Positions 1 to 8,309 of a stretch of 64,000 nt of DNA are shown piece after piece. The stretch lies in the NCBI RefSeq assembly GCF_023168325.1, contig NZ_AP025688.1, positions 992,001 through 1,056,000 on the forward strand. Reading direction: 5' to 3'. The translations under genes and the position numbers were made by a program. This DNA comes from Tsukamurella sp. PLM1 (GTDB lineage Bacteria; Actinomycetota; Actinomycetes; Mycobacteriales; Mycobacteriaceae). The stretch's first letter is position 1; every line of letters begins with the position of its first letter. Below the pieces are notes generated by a model, which was not told the DNA's origin, searched no databases, and saw nothing but the letters and a program-made list of their open reading frames with translations.

Positions 1-53
1 GACGGCAACGAGGTCGGGGTGGGTGGCGCGCCGGCGGCGGACTGAACCGGGGG

Positions 54-668
54 CTACGCGTCCGAGCCCGGGTGGAACCGCTTCACGCGCCGCAGCGTGT
101 TCTCGTCGGTGTGGTCCATCTCGGCGCCGGTGGCCGCGAGACGCAGCCTGAGCGAGGACGTGTAGCTGAACGTCTCGTCGTCGATGATCGTGAAAGTACT
201 GGTGAAGTCGCGGATCTCGGCGCGCTCCATGAGGTAGCGGTTCTGCAGGATCCCGTACGACGGATCGCCCGGCTTGGCGTCGAAATGCAGCTCGCGGTCG
301 TGCGGGCCGGCGTCGCTGCCGGCCAGGATCGCGATGCCGCGGCCGAACACCACGTTCCGGATGACCTGGCCGTTCGCCTTGTCCCACAGGAGGAATCCGA
401 TCTCGTCGTGGAACGGGTCCATCGCCTCCTCGCCGTGCCGCCAGGCGGTCATCGAGTAGTTCAGGCCCCACAGCGTCTGCTGGCCGTTCTCCTGGATCGG
501 GATCGGCTTGAACATCGCCTTCTCGAAGTACGAGGTGTGCCCGGTGATGTCGTCGGTGTTGTGGTACGAGAGGTCGACGCCCACGTCGCCTTCCCATTCG
601 CCGACCAGCGGGGTCAGGGGGCCGAGCTTCTGCGGTCCGCGGATGTCGGCGATCGCCGGGGTGGTCAT
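54..668 (-). CDS. heme-binding beta-barrel protein (nitrobindin-like)
   Basis: A 204-residue protein with the fatty-acid-binding-protein-like barrel signature of the nitrobindin/DUF1794 group. The N-terminal PLVGEWEG corresponds to the GxWxG strand, and the C-terminal MDHTDENTLRRV carries the usual late His and Leu-Arg pattern. In this family the barrel binds heme and reacts with NO or peroxynitrite; that role is inferred here. I chose the ATG at 666-668 because TTGGAGCAGCC just upstream is a good ribosome binding site; the reading frame stays open to 725. No signal peptide is seen with this start. A MarR gene lies upstream on the same strand and may control it. Confidence 0.7.
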   Translation of the reverse strand: MTTPAIADIRGPQKLGPLTPLVGEWEGDVGVDLSYHNTDDITGHTSYFEKAMFKPIPIQENGQQTLWGLNYSMTAWRHGEEAMDPFHDEIGFLLWDKANGQVIRNVVFGRGIAILAGSDAGPHDRELHFDAKPGDPSYGILQNRYLMERAEIRDFTSTFTIIDDETFSYTSSLRLRLAATGAEMDHTDENTLRRVKRFHPGSDA

Positions 669-764
669 GGCTGCTCCAATCGCGAGGGCTGAGGTCTTGC
701 GCACCACAAGTCTTGCACAACGCAAGACCGTTATCGCCCGGTATCCGCGGATCGAGAACGTCGG

Positions 765-1223
765 TCAGATCGGGATCTGTCGCGGCCGGTCGCCGGTGTC
801 GAGGGTGTCGTGCAGTGCGCGCAGGGCCGCGCTGCACGCGGCCCGCGCCGCGGGGTCGAGGTGGGCGAGCGCCGCGCGCAACTCCCGTCGACGGTGCTCG
901 GTGACGGTCCGCACGACCTTCCGTCCGGCGGGCGTGACCTGCAGCTCGACCATGCTCCTGTTCGACGGATCCGCGCGCCGTTCGAGGTGACCCGAAGCGT
1001 GCAGCCGGTCCGCGAGGCGGGTCACCGTCGAACCGACCACGCCGAGCGCGACGGCGCATTGGATGGCGCTCGACGGCCCCTGTTCCACCAGCACCTGGAG
1101 CAGCCGGAACTGCGGGAGCGACAGATCGATCTGCTCCACGCTCCGCAGCGCCAGGCCGACCAGGTCGCGGGTCGCGGTCTCGAACGCCCGCACCTCGTCG
1201 AGGGGGACGGTGCGATCACTCAT
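765..1223 (-). CDS. MarR family transcriptional regulator
   Basis: A 152-residue winged-helix protein. The DNA-recognition region runs through GVVGSTVTRLADRLHASGHLE and is followed by the wing ERRADPSNRSMVELQVTPAG, which is the typical MarR arrangement. Its start overlaps the 3' end of the upstream TetR gene by 8 bp, so the two regulators are probably translationally coupled. The next gene downstream on the same strand is the heme-binding barrel protein, 96 bp away. The ligand is unknown. Confidence 0.85.
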   Translation of the reverse strand: MSDRTVPLDEVRAFETATRDLVGLALRSVEQIDLSLPQFRLLQVLVEQGPSSAIQCAVALGVVGSTVTRLADRLHASGHLERRADPSNRSMVELQVTPAGRKVVRTVTEHRRRELRAALAHLDPAARAACSAALRALHDTLDTGDRPRQIPI

Positions 1224-1800
1224 TCCGCGAGTATTCCAGCAGCCCGGCGACCACGGCGCGCCAGTCCGCCGCTCCGCCTTCGGTCCACGCGCGCAGCGCG
1301 ATCGCCACCACGGCGTAGCCGAGGTGCTCGGCCGACGCGCCCGCGCCCGGCCCGTCCGCCTCGGACCGGCCGGTCTCGGCCGCGAGTCGGTCGGCGACGG
1401 CCCGCGTCACCCCGGCGAAGCCGGTGCTCTCGGCGCCGAGGGATTCGGCGGCCGGCGCGAGCAGGTCGGGCCTGGCGGCGAGCAGGCGGGCCAGCGTCGT
1501 CACTGCGGGGCGGGGCAGTGCCTCGAGGGCCTCGCACACCGCGTCCGCCGCGGGTCGACGGTCCGCCGGGCCCAGCGCCGCCGAGGCCTCGGCGGTGAGC
1601 GCGAAGCTGCGATCGATGACGTACGCCACGAGGAACCGGTCGAAGTCGCCGAAGTGCGCGTGCAGCAGCCCCGTGGCGACCCCCGCCTCGGCGGTGACCG
1701 CCCGCCCGCGCAGGCCGGCGACCCCGTCGCGCAGCACGACGCCCTCGGCCGCGGCGAACATCCGCTGCCGGGCTCCGTCGATGGGGACTCCGCGTGGCAT
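1216..1800 (-). CDS. TetR family transcriptional regulator
   Basis: A 194-residue regulator. The N-terminal helix-turn-helix covers roughly residues 12-55 and includes VTAEAGVATGLLHAHFGDFDRF, a variant of the TetR recognition helix. The rest is an alpha-helical ligand domain rich in Ala. It is divergent from the FAD monooxygenase at 1896, with a 95-bp shared promoter region containing a dyad (1850-1869), so it probably represses that gene. It overlaps the MarR gene downstream. Confidence 0.85.
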   Translation of the reverse strand: MPRGVPIDGARQRMFAAAEGVVLRDGVAGLRGRAVTAEAGVATGLLHAHFGDFDRFLVAYVIDRSFALTAEASAALGPADRRPAADAVCEALEALPRPAVTTLARLLAARPDLLAPAAESLGAESTGFAGVTRAVADRLAAETGRSEADGPGAGASAEHLGYAVVAIALRAWTEGGAADWRAVVAGLLEYSRNE

Positions 1801-1849
1801 GACCCTGATCCTACGAGGTCGGCTGCGCTTGCGGTCGGAATGGTCAGTC

Positions 1850-1869
1850 GTTCATACTTTACTTTGAAC
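1850..1869. promoter_or_regulatory. candidate TetR operator between divergent genes
   Basis: GTTCA and TGAAC form an inverted repeat separated by 10 AT-rich bases in the spacer between the TetR gene and the FAD monooxygenase. The surrounding 30 bases are unusually AT-rich for this DNA. The position between divergent start codons suits an autoregulatory operator. Binding is inferred, not shown. Confidence 0.4.
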
Positions 1870-1895
1870 AGTCGCTCAAATAACGAGGAGGGCAC

Positions 1896-3059
1896 ATGGC
1901 CGACGGCCGGGTACTGATCGCCGGTGCGGGAATCGCGGGGCTCGCGGCGGCGCTGCGTCTGCACCGAGACGGCTACGAGGTCGTGGTGGTCGAGCGCGCC
2001 GAGGGACGGCGGACCGGCGGCTACCTCGTGAACCTGCTGGGCTCGGGCTTCGACGCCGCGGACCGCCTGGGGATCGTGGACCAGCTGCGCCGCCACGACC
2101 AGGGGGCGTTCACCTCCAACGTGGTCCGCGCCGACGGCACCGTCCGCTTCACGCTCCCCGCCGCGATGGCCGAATCCGCGCTCGGCACCAGGGTTCTCAC
2201 CGTCTTCCGGGGCGATCTCGAATCGGTCCTGCACGACGCCGTCGCGGCCGCGGTCGGCATCCGCTACGGCACCACGGTCACGGGTATCGAGCCCGACGGT
2301 GCCCGCCCGCTCCGGGTCACGCTGAGCGACGGCACCGTCGACGAGGTCGACCTCGTGATCGGCGCCGACGGCGTGCACTCCGGCGTGCGCGCGCTGGCGT
2401 TCGGGCCGGAGGAGGAGTTCGTGCGCGACATGGGGCACGTCGTGGCCGCGTTCCCGCTCGACGCCCCGCCCGCGACGACGCCGCCTCGGACCGCCGACAC
2501 GTTCATCGACGTCGGCCGCACCGCCGCGGTGTTCCATCCGCGCGCCGGGGCCGCGTCCGCGTTCTTCACCTACCGCACGGATTCGACGCAGGGCGAACTC
2601 GAAGCGGGCGTCGCAGCCGCACTCGCCGAGCGCTACGCCGACCTGGCGGGCGAGCTCCGCGCGGTGCTCGACTCCCGCGCCGCCCACTCGCGGGGCGCGT
2701 ACTTCGACGCGGTCAGCCAGGTGGTGATGGATTGCTGGAGCACCGGCCGGACCGTGCTCCTCGGCGACGCCGCGTGGTGCGTCTCCCTGTTCGCCGGCCA
2801 CGGGGCCGGGCTCGCGCTGGCCGGGGCGGACCGTCTGGGCATTGCTCTGGCCGAACACCCGGACGACGTCACGGCGGCGCTGCGGACCTGGGAGCAGGGC
2901 CTGCGCGACGAGGTGCGCGAGCACCAGCGCAAGGCCCGGCTCGGGATGGCGCGCTACGCGCCGCCGTCGCGCGTGCACCTGGAGATTCAGAACCTGATGA
3001 TCCGCGCGCTCACGCTGCCCGGTGTGGGTCGGCTGCTGCGTCCACGCGGCCCGAAGTAG
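1896..3059 (+). CDS. FAD-dependent monooxygenase (aromatic hydroxylase type)
   Basis: A 387-residue flavoprotein monooxygenase of the p-hydroxybenzoate hydroxylase fold. The GxGxxG dinucleotide motif is at the N-terminus (GAGIAGLAAALRL, ending in the acidic VVVVER). The second FAD/NAD(P)H motif is GADGVHSGVR near residue 155, and the third is LLGDAAWCVSLFAGHGAGLAL near residue 290. Such enzymes hydroxylate small aromatic or polyketide substrates using NAD(P)H and O2, and many inactivate antibiotics. The substrate cannot be told from sequence. GAGGAGGGCAC precedes the ATG. The divergent TetR gene probably controls it. Confidence 0.85.
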   Translation: MADGRVLIAGAGIAGLAAALRLHRDGYEVVVVERAEGRRTGGYLVNLLGSGFDAADRLGIVDQLRRHDQGAFTSNVVRADGTVRFTLPAAMAESALGTRVLTVFRGDLESVLHDAVAAAVGIRYGTTVTGIEPDGARPLRVTLSDGTVDEVDLVIGADGVHSGVRALAFGPEEEFVRDMGHVVAAFPLDAPPATTPPRTADTFIDVGRTAAVFHPRAGAASAFFTYRTDSTQGELEAGVAAALAERYADLAGELRAVLDSRAAHSRGAYFDAVSQVVMDCWSTGRTVLLGDAAWCVSLFAGHGAGLALAGADRLGIALAEHPDDVTAALRTWEQGLRDEVREHQRKARLGMARYAPPSRVHLEIQNLMIRALTLPGVGRLLRPRGPK

Positions 3060-3127
3060 CCCGGGGCGAGCGCGATTGCGGGGCCGTAGCATCGCAGGCA
3101 CGCCACCGAGTCCGTCAGGAGCCCACC

Positions 3128-4126
3128 ATGACCCAGTACCGCGCCCTGGTCGCCGAGCAGGCCGACGATGCCATCACTTCCCGCGTGGAGCTCCGCGATC
3201 CCGCGGCCCTCGAGCCCGGGCAGGTGCGGATCGCCGTCGAGTACTCGGGGGTGAACTACAAGGACGCGCTGGCCTTCACCCCGCGCGGCGGCGTGGTGCG
3301 CGAGTACCCGATCGTGCCGGGCATCGACATCGCGGGCACCGTCGTCGAGTCCGCGTCCGACGAGTTCGCCGTCGGCGAGAAGGTGGTCGCGCACGGCTAC
3401 GAGATCGGGACCGCCCGCGATGGCGCCTACGCCGAGCAGGCCGTGGTCCCCGCCGAGTGGGTCGTCCGCCTGGCCGCGCTCTCCACCCGCGACGCCGCCG
3501 CAGTCGGGACGGCCGGGTTCACCGCGGCCATGAGCGTCGCGGCGCTGCTGGACCGCGGTCTGACCCCCGGCGACGGTCCCGTCGTCGTGACCGGCGCGAC
3601 GGGCGGCGTCGGCTCCGCGAGCATCGATCTGCTCGCCGGGCTCGGCTTCGAGGTCATCGCGTCGTCGGGCAAGGCCGACGCGGGAGACCTGCTGCGCGAG
3701 CTCGGCGCGTCCGAGGTGATCGGCCGCCTGCCGCTGGACCCGGACGCGAAGCCGCGTCCCCTGGGCAAGGGGAAGTGGGCGGCCGCCGTCGACTGCGTGG
3801 GCGGCGCGGCGCTCGCCGACATCGTCAGCACGCTGCACTACGGCGGCGCCGTCGCGGCCAGCGGGCTCACCGGCGGTATCGCGGTGCACACCACCGTGAT
3901 GCCGTTCATCCTGCGCGGCGTCGCCCTGATCGGCATCGACTCGGTGCAACTGCCGATCGCCGACCGGCGCGCGCTGTGGCAGCGCATCGAGACGGACCTG
4001 CGGCCGCGGCACCTCGGGCTGACCGGCCGCGACATCGGCGTCGACGGTGTCGCCTCGGTCGTCGACGCGCTCCGCGCGGGCACGTACACCGGTCGCGCCG
4101 TCGTCGATGTGCGCCGCGGTTGGTGA
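3128..4126 (+). CDS. AcuI/YhdH family zinc-free quinone oxidoreductase (acryloyl-CoA reductase type)
   Basis: A 332-residue medium-chain dehydrogenase/reductase without zinc-ligand cysteines. The N-terminal catalytic part has the family pattern VNYKDALAFTPRGGVV and PIVPGIDIAGTV, and the Rossmann motif GATGGVGSASIDLLAGLG lies near residue 155. The C-terminal VMPFILRGVALIGIDSV is typical of YhdH/AcuI proteins, which reduce acryloyl-CoA or quinones with NADPH. TCAGGAGCCCACC precedes the ATG. It follows the monooxygenase by 68 bp and could be cotranscribed with it. Confidence 0.85.
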   Translation: MTQYRALVAEQADDAITSRVELRDPAALEPGQVRIAVEYSGVNYKDALAFTPRGGVVREYPIVPGIDIAGTVVESASDEFAVGEKVVAHGYEIGTARDGAYAEQAVVPAEWVVRLAALSTRDAAAVGTAGFTAAMSVAALLDRGLTPGDGPVVVTGATGGVGSASIDLLAGLGFEVIASSGKADAGDLLRELGASEVIGRLPLDPDAKPRPLGKGKWAAAVDCVGGAALADIVSTLHYGGAVAASGLTGGIAVHTTVMPFILRGVALIGIDSVQLPIADRRALWQRIETDLRPRHLGLTGRDIGVDGVASVVDALRAGTYTGRAVVDVRRGW

Positions 4127-4182
4127 CATCGCGGGCTGAAATCAGGTCACACGATGACCGCAGCGCTGGTTACGGTCATCGC

Positions 4183-4614
4183 ATGACTGTCAGGCAGATC
4201 CAGGTGACGTTCGATTGCGCCGACCCGAAGCGGGTCGCGCTGTTCTGGTGCGAGGTGCTCGGCTACGTGGTGCCGCCGCCTCCGCCGGGCTTCGCCGACT
4301 GGGACGCGTTCGATGCGGCCCTGCCGCCCGCCGATCAGGGCAGCGCTTTCGCCTGCGTCGACCCGAACGGGGTGGGTCCGCGCCTGTTCTTCCAGCGCGT
4401 GCCGGAGGGCAAGACGGTGAAGAACCGCGTCCACCTGGACGTCCGCGTGGGCACCGGCATGGTGGGCGCCGAGCGCCTCGCCGCGCTGGAGGCGGAGGGC
4501 GCCCGGCTCGAGAAGCTGGGCGCCACCCGCCTCTACCTGCAGGAGGCCGACGGCGTGAACGAGTCGTGCCTCACGATGGCCGACGTCGAGGGCAACGAGT
4601 TCTGCCTCGACTGA
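4183..4614 (+). CDS. VOC (glyoxalase/bleomycin-resistance fold) family protein
   Basis: A 143-residue single-module VOC protein. It shows the two beta-alpha-beta-beta-beta halves: VTFDCADPKRVALFWCEVLGY at the start, and HLDVRV with the closing DVEGNEFCLD at the end. This is the actinobacterial glyoxalase-like subgroup that rarely has an assigned substrate. It ends 12 bp before a strong hairpin. Confidence 0.75.
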   Translation: MTVRQIQVTFDCADPKRVALFWCEVLGYVVPPPPPGFADWDAFDAALPPADQGSAFACVDPNGVGPRLFFQRVPEGKTVKNRVHLDVRVGTGMVGAERLAALEAEGARLEKLGATRLYLQEADGVNESCLTMADVEGNEFCLD

Positions 4615-4625
4615 CTCCTCTCCGC

Positions 4626-4646
4626 CGATTACCCGCGAGGTAATCG
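4626..4646. terminator. 8-bp stem hairpin after the VOC gene
   Basis: CGATTACC and GGTAATCG form a perfect 8-bp stem with the 5-base loop CGCGA, starting 12 bp after a stop codon. There is no T-tract, as is usual for actinobacterial terminators. The same dyad could instead be an operator for the downstream membrane protein/XRE regulator pair. Confidence 0.45.
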
Positions 4647-4710
4647 ACGCGACCACCTCGTCCCGCTTACGTTCGGATCGACCACCGATCAGGGACGAGG
4701 GGAGTGGGCG

Positions 4711-5046
4711 ATGTTCGAGCAGACCCGAGGCGGCAGGTGCCGGATGCTGTGGTTCGCGGTGCACGCGGATAAGGTGCTCAGCAACGCCTACATCGTGTAC
4801 GCGCTCACCGCGGCGCCGCTGGTCCTGGTGTTCACCGACGATCCCGGCCTGCACCGGGCCATGTGGTGGTCGCTGATCGTCGGCGCGATCGTGCTGGCCC
4901 TGCTGGGAATCGTGATGGCCACGGGGATGGCAGTGCTGGGCAGCCGCGGCGACTCGCTCGAGTTCGACTGGTTCCTCAGCCAGTTCGACCGCGCGGTGAA
5001 AGTCCCGGGCCCCGTCCGGCCGGAGCGGGATACGCTCGGCGGATGA
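4711..5046 (+). CDS. small two-helix membrane protein, unknown function
   Basis: A 111-residue protein that I do not recognise. Two hydrophobic segments are visible, about residues 28-45 (IVYALTAAPLVLVF) and 53-78 (WWSLIVGAIVLALLGIVMATGMAVLG), with a charged C-terminal tail. The stop codon overlaps the ATG of the following XRE regulator (ATGA), so the two are translationally coupled. The pairing suggests a membrane component or target of that regulator, but the sequence shows no more. Confidence 0.6.
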   Translation: MFEQTRGGRCRMLWFAVHADKVLSNAYIVYALTAAPLVLVFTDDPGLHRAMWWSLIVGAIVLALLGIVMATGMAVLGSRGDSLEFDWFLSQFDRAVKVPGPVRPERDTLGG

Positions 5047-5879
5047 CGGCGCCGGACGTGCTCGACGTGGGGTCGCTGCTGCGGCGGTGGCGGACGCTAC
5101 GGCGGTTGAGTCAGCTCGAACTCGCGTCTCGGGCGGACGTGTCCGCCAAGCACGTGAGCTTCCTCGAGACAGGCCGGGCCCGCCCCACGCGCGACATGCT
5201 GCTGCGGCTGGGCGAGCACCTGGCGATCCCGCTGCGCGAGCGCAACGAACTGCTGCTCGCCGGCGGGTTTGCCCCGACCTTCCCGGCGCGAGAGCTGTCG
5301 GCCGCGCCGATGGCGGCGGTGGCCTCGGCGATCGCGAAGATCCTCGCCGCTCAGGAACCGAACCCGACGCTGGTGGTCGACAGGCACTGGACCATGATCG
5401 AAGCGAACCCGCAGGTCGCGGCCCTCACCACGCGGTGCGCGCCCTGGCTGCTGGAACCGCCCGTCAACGTGTTGCGGCTGGCGCTGCACCCCGAGGGGCT
5501 GGCGCCCCACATCGTGAACCTGGCCCAGTGGCGGCACGACCTGCTGCACCGGCTGGACCACCAGATCGAGGCCACGGGCGATGCGCGGCTGCGTGAGCTG
5601 GCGCGGGAACTGGCGTCGTATCCGCCCGGCCCGCCGGACGACGTGTCGTCGGATCCGGCCTGCGACGGCACCGTCGAGCTCGTGGTCGGGCTGCGCGTGC
5701 GGACGGACTTCGGCGAGCTCTCGTTCCTCTCGACCACGACCGTCTTCGGCGCGGCGCGGGACGTCACCGTCGAGGACCTCGCGATCGAGACGTTCTTCCC
5801 CGCGGACGCGGCGACGGCCGGCGTCCTGCGATCGATGGTGGCCGAGAACGCCTCGGGCGTGGACACTGGAGTCAACTAG
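5043..5879 (+). CDS. XRE family regulator with MmyB-like ligand-binding domain
   Basis: A 278-residue regulator. Residues about 9-65 form a Cro/C1-type helix-turn-helix (LLRRWRTLRRLSQLELASRADVS, then VSFLETGRARPTRDML). The rest resembles the MmyB PAS-like domain (LVVDRHWTMIEANPQVAAL), which binds fatty acids in characterised members. It is coupled to the small membrane protein by a 4-bp overlap. It probably regulates its own operon. Confidence 0.85.
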   Translation: MTAPDVLDVGSLLRRWRTLRRLSQLELASRADVSAKHVSFLETGRARPTRDMLLRLGEHLAIPLRERNELLLAGGFAPTFPARELSAAPMAAVASAIAKILAAQEPNPTLVVDRHWTMIEANPQVAALTTRCAPWLLEPPVNVLRLALHPEGLAPHIVNLAQWRHDLLHRLDHQIEATGDARLRELARELASYPPGPPDDVSSDPACDGTVELVVGLRVRTDFGELSFLSTTTVFGAARDVTVEDLAIETFFPADAATAGVLRSMVAENASGVDTGVN

Positions 5880-5903
5880 CAGGTCAACGCCGAGGAGTCA
5901 GTC

Positions 5904-6253
5904 ATGGCAGGTAACGAGAACCCGTTCGGGTTCGGTCCGGGCGAGTTCGACGAGCTCGCGCGCGAGGCCGGGACATGCTCGGCAAGTTCGTCGGTGGTGC
6001 GGCCGGGCGCGAGGTGTTCTCGGGCCTGTTCGACGGTGCCGCGCCCCAGCCGCGGCGCGAGCCCGAGACCGCGGGGGAGACCGGCGACGGCGTGTGGGCC
6101 GTGGTGGCCCTCGCCGAGGACGGCAGCGCCCGCGTCGAGCAGGTCTTCGCCGCGGAGATCGACGCGCTGCGGGCGAACCAGCACAACACCGACGCCACCC
6201 GCAAGGTGCGGTTCCTGCCGTACGGGATCGCCGTCAGCGCCCTGGACGACTGA
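5904..6253 (+). CDS. conserved hypothetical protein (frameshifted near 5970)
   Basis: The first frame reads MAGNENPFGFGPGEFDELAR. The second continues from MLGKFVGGAAGREVFSGLFD to FLPYGIAVSALDD. The parts join if one base is restored in GCCGGGACATG near 5970, giving about 116 residues. The N-terminus resembles the start of actinobacterial zinc-dependent metalloprotease-like proteins, but no active-site motif is present. Its function is unknown. The end overlaps the convergent DUF454 gene by 20 bp. Confidence 0.5.
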
Positions 6254-6659
6254 CCTCCGGCTCCGGGCGGAACCACAACCACGTCGCGACGGTGGCCATG
6301 ACGGCGGTGCCGAGCGCCGCTGTCCACCACATCGGGGTCACCAGGAACAGGATCACGGCGCACACCGCCATGCTGCCGATGGCCAGGTACTTCGCCGTCC
6401 GGCTCACCGCACCCGTGGCCTGCCAGTCGCGGATCATCGGCCCGAAGATCCTGTGCTCGAGCAGCTTCCGGTGGAGGGTGTCCGAGCCGCGGGCCGCGCA
6501 GAACGCGGCGAGCAGTATGAACGGCGTGGTGGGCACCAGCGGCAGGACCACCCCGGCGATGCCCAGCCCGAGCGCGACGTAGGCGGCGCCCCACCACAGC
6601 CACCGGAACCGCGAGTGGGGTCGCGGTGCCGGGGTGGGCTCGGGGACCTCAGGCGTCAC
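6234..6659 (-). CDS. DUF454 (YbaN-like) inner-membrane protein
   Basis: A 141-residue protein with the YbaN/DUF454 signature. The first membrane segment is VALGLGIAGVVLPLVPTTPFILLAAFCAARGS, followed by LLEHRIFGPMIRDWQ, and two more hydrophobic segments come near the C-terminus (YLAIGSMAVCAVILFLV and ALGTAVMATVATWLWF). The molecular function of the family is unknown. It starts inside the end of the upstream DUF2461 gene (11-bp overlap), so the two are probably one transcript. Confidence 0.8.
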   Translation of the reverse strand: MTPEVPEPTPAPRPHSRFRWLWWGAAYVALGLGIAGVVLPLVPTTPFILLAAFCAARGSDTLHRKLLEHRIFGPMIRDWQATGAVSRTAKYLAIGSMAVCAVILFLVTPMWWTAALGTAVMATVATWLWFRPEPEVSRPGR

Positions 6660-7281
6660 CGTGCTCCACCAACCAGTCCAGGAGCGGCGTGGTCTGCCGC
6701 CAGTGCTTGCGGATCTCGTCCACCAGTTTCGGCGAGCCGATGATCTCGCCGAACCCGTAGTCGCGCATCACTGTGAGTGATCGGTGACGCAGCAACTCGA
6801 TCCGCGGGTGGTCGGTGTCCCAGCCGCGCGGCGCGGTCTTAAGGGTGTCGCCGCCGATCTCCCACCCGCCGCGCCGGAGCTTCGAGATGATCTTCTCCAG
6901 CGCCGGGCCGTGGACGTCGCTGTCGATGGCCTGCCGGAACGCGGCGAGACGGGTGGGGCTCGCCTCGTAGAAGCCGGCGCCGACGCGGACTCCCGGCGCA
7001 CCGATCTGCAGGTAGTAGCCGGTGGCAGGGCCGACCGCGACGAACGCGCCCTGGTGCGTCTTGTACGGTGTCTTGTCCTTGGAGAAGCGCACGTCGCGGT
7101 ACGGCCGGAAGATCTTCGCGCCGCCGAACTCGTCGGCCAGTTCCTCGGTCAGCGCCGCCATCGGCGCGGCCACCGCGGTCTTGTAGACCTCCTTGTGCGC
7201 CTCCCAGAAGACCTTCGAGTTGTCGGCCTCGAGGTCGTCGTAGAAGTCCAGCGCCGCCTCGGGGAATCCGGTGAAACTCAT
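6649..7281 (-). CDS. DUF2461 family protein
   Basis: A 210-residue protein of the DUF2461/TIGR02453 family. Recognisable features are the N-terminal FPEAALDFYDDLEADNSKVFWEAHK, the RPYRDVRFSKDKTPYKTHQGA block, and the C-terminal RHWRQTTPLLDWLVEH-like ending. Members are widespread in actinobacteria and have no established function. It is divergent from the peroxiredoxin at 7305, with only 23 bp between start codons. Confidence 0.8.
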   Translation of the reverse strand: MSFTGFPEAALDFYDDLEADNSKVFWEAHKEVYKTAVAAPMAALTEELADEFGGAKIFRPYRDVRFSKDKTPYKTHQGAFVAVGPATGYYLQIGAPGVRVGAGFYEASPTRLAAFRQAIDSDVHGPALEKIISKLRRGGWEIGGDTLKTAPRGWDTDHPRIELLRHRSLTVMRDYGFGEIIGSPKLVDEIRKHWRQTTPLLDWLVEHGDA

Positions 7282-7304
7282 GGGCCCAGGCTAGCCTTGG
7301 CGGT

Positions 7305-7763
7305 ATGAAACCCGGCGACAAGGCGCCCGACTTCGAACTGCCCGATCAGGACGGCACCGCGCGTAAGCTCAGCGACCTGCTCGCGACAGGCCCCGTCGCG
7401 CTGTTCTTCTACCCCGCGGCGTTCACGCCGGGCTGCACGAAGGAGGCGTGCCACTTCCGCGACCTCGCCGCCGAGTTCGCGGAGGCCGGCGTGCAACGCG
7501 TCGGCGTCAGCCGCGACGCGGTCGCCAAGCAGCAGGACTGGACCGCCAAGCACGGCCTGGACTACCCGCTGCTCGCGGACGTCGACGGTGTCGTCGCGGC
7601 CGCGTACGGCGTCAGGCGCGACGGCCTGCTCAAGCTCGCCGGCCTGCCCACCAAGCGCGCCACGTTCGCGATCCGGGCCGACGGCACCGTCGCCGACGTG
7701 ATCGCCTCCGAGGTGAACATGCAGGTCCACGCCGACCGCGCCCTCGCCGCGCTCCGCGGGTAG
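7305..7763 (+). CDS. bcp: thioredoxin-dependent peroxiredoxin (Bcp type)
   Basis: A 152-residue peroxiredoxin that reduces hydrogen peroxide and organic hydroperoxides. The active-site stretch FFYPAAFTPGCTKEAC places the peroxidatic Cys at residue 44, with Pro37 and Thr41 of the PxxxTxxC motif. A possible resolving Cys is at 49, the five-residue spacing of atypical two-Cys Bcp enzymes. There is no signal peptide, so it is cytoplasmic. Confidence 0.9.
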   Translation: MKPGDKAPDFELPDQDGTARKLSDLLATGPVALFFYPAAFTPGCTKEACHFRDLAAEFAEAGVQRVGVSRDAVAKQQDWTAKHGLDYPLLADVDGVVAAAYGVRRDGLLKLAGLPTKRATFAIRADGTVADVIASEVNMQVHADRALAALRG

Positions 7764-7769
7764 CCCTTC

Positions 7770-8213
7770 TCAGGCGGACATCGCGTCGCGCGACGTGCGC
7801 GCGACGATGGCGACCGCGCGCCGCAGGACGTCGGCATCGTCGGGGGAGAGCGGGCCGAGCAGGTCGCGCTCCGCGGCGTGGACGGCGTCCAGCACCTCGC
7901 GCAGCATCGCGAGGCCGGAGTCCGTCGGCACCACGCGCCGCGCGCGCCGGTCCGTGGGCGACGGTTCCCGCGTCACCAGTCCGGCGTCGGCCAGGTCGTC
8001 CACCACGTAGGGCATCACCGACTTGTCGATGAGCAGATACTCGGCGAGGGCCAACTGCGTCGGCAGGTCGTACGTCGCGGCCGCGTACAGCGTCTGGTAG
8101 CCACGGATCCCGCGTGGGATCCGCTCGAGGATCGGCGCCACCGCCTCCGCGTACGCCTTGTTCAACACCCCCACGGACCAGCCGAAATCGCAGGTCTCCT
8201 CATGCTCAGCCAC
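7770..8213 (-). CDS. MarR family transcriptional regulator
   Basis: A 147-residue winged-helix regulator. The recognition region is LALAEYLLIDKSVMPYVVDDLADAGLV, followed by the wing TREPSPTDRRARRVVPTDSG. It is divergent from the DJ-1/PfpI-like gene, and the spacer contains overlapping AGTTG/CAACT dyads, so it probably represses both itself and that gene. A Cys near the N-terminus (residue 8) could be a redox sensor, but this is speculative. Confidence 0.85.
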   Translation of the reverse strand: MAEHEETCDFGWSVGVLNKAYAEAVAPILERIPRGIRGYQTLYAAATYDLPTQLALAEYLLIDKSVMPYVVDDLADAGLVTREPSPTDRRARRVVPTDSGLAMLREVLDAVHAAERDLLGPLSPDDADVLRRAVAIVARTSRDAMSA

Positions 8214-8241
8214 GCCTGCAGCATAGCAGGACAGACATATC

Positions 8242-8278
8242 AGTTGCGAATCAACTCATATGTGTTACCGTTGAGTTG
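8242..8278. promoter_or_regulatory. MarR-type operator cluster
   Basis: Two overlapping dyads share the CAACT half-site: AGTTG-N5-CAACT (8242-8256) and CAACTCA-N13-TGAGTTG (8252-8278). A third AGTTG half-site with a partner CAACT lies toward 8292. The region is AT-rich and sits between the divergent MarR and DJ-1-like genes, as expected for an autoregulatory MarR site. Confidence 0.55.
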
Positions 8279-8309
8279 TCGGACAAACCAACTGCGGAAA
8301 GCGGAGACA

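Noticed and set aside
1-45. A possible C-terminal end of a plus-strand gene (14 codons, then TGA)
   Set aside because: Too short to assign; the frame is open by chance at this GC content.
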